From Candidatus Bathyarchaeota archaeon (GTDB taxonomy: Archaea > Thermoproteota > Bathyarchaeia > Bathyarchaeales > WUQV01): a stretch of 13,260 nt of DNA. The stretch lies in contig WUQV01000107.1 in NCBI GenBank assembly GCA_009889585.1, forward strand, positions 1-13,260, given 5' to 3'. Below, in pieces: positions 13,204 to 13,260 of the stretch (the first letter of the stretch is position 1; every line of letters begins with the position of its first letter). A program made the position numbers and the translations under genes. Under the pieces are notes generated by a model that made no database searches, was not told where the DNA came from, and saw nothing but the letters and a program-made list of their open reading frames with translations.

Positions 13204-13260
13204 GTGAACTACCCCTTCCTTATCGTAAGGGGCTTCCTGCTTCAACGACCAAGCTCGATC
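13204..13260 (-). mobile_element. Second IS200/IS605-type right end (partial, leaves the window)
   Basis: Read on the minus strand, a 34-nt terminus (13204-13237) begins GGAAGCCCCTTACGATAAGG and ends GGGGTAGTTCAC. It contains a CCTTA/TAAGG hairpin and outer C/G pairs. This is the standard form of an IS605-family right end and TnpB omega-RNA 3' terminus. The element body, including any tnpB, would lie to the right of the window. The putative guide would be read leftward from 13203, beginning AAGGCCACCTTT. It has the same length, the same GGAAGC opening and nearly the same TCAC ending as the left element, but a different hairpin, so the two are related but not recent copies. Confidence 0.7.

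Noticed and set aside
1..13260. CRISPR array or cas genes
   Set aside because: No regularly spaced direct repeats and no Cas-like proteins are visible on either strand.

Overview
The window looks like a chromosomal segment of an archaeon, probably a thermophilic member of the Thermoproteota/TACK lineages. The evidence is the information-processing genes (aIF2-gamma, S6e, an Nre-family DNA repair protein, an Ogg2-type glycosylase, a Trm112-like zinc protein), archaeal TATA boxes at short distances from start codons, and GGAGG/GAGGTG ribosome binding sites. The lineage is inferred from gene content; no rRNA or tRNA gene was found to test it.

Layout, left to right. A Trm112-like gene (-) is separated by a gene-free stretch of about 300 bases from a TauE/SafE-type transporter and an Ogg2 8-oxoguanine glycosylase/lyase (both +). 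A hairpin-rich gap then separates these from a long minus-strand run. Read 5' to 3', that run is S6e, aIF2-gamma, GlmM phosphosugar mutase, a short coupled ORF, a Gfo/Idh/MocA oxidoreductase, an Nre protein and a JAMM/MPN+ metalloprotease overlapping it by ATGA. On the plus strand, divergent from S6e, lie an extended-SDR nucleotide-sugar epimerase/dehydratase and a membrane-anchored family 2 glycosyltransferase. Together with GlmM and the oxidoreductase these suggest surface-glycan or N-glycan sugar supply.

Two parts deserve attention. (1) The aIF2-gamma gene is interrupted exactly in its GTPase P-loop (GHVDHGK / TTL) by a 642-residue intein. It has complete splicing residues and a LAGLIDADG endonuclease, and is visibly AT-richer than its host gene. 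The host gene appears to start at CTG, with a well-placed GAGGTG. (2) The right end carries two IS200/IS605-type right ends of 34 nt each that face each other across about 420 bases. The left one (+) is preceded by some 180 nt of GC-rich folded RNA resembling a TnpB omega/reRNA, but no tnpB gene lies beside it. The right one (-) runs off the window. Between them is the C-terminal half of an adenosine-specific kinase whose last codons are fused to the left element's end, plus about 190 bases of scrambled sequence.

Base composition is mosaic. The Ogg2 gene, the intein, and the stretch from the epimerase's second half through about two thirds of the glycosyltransferase are clearly AT-richer than their neighbours.
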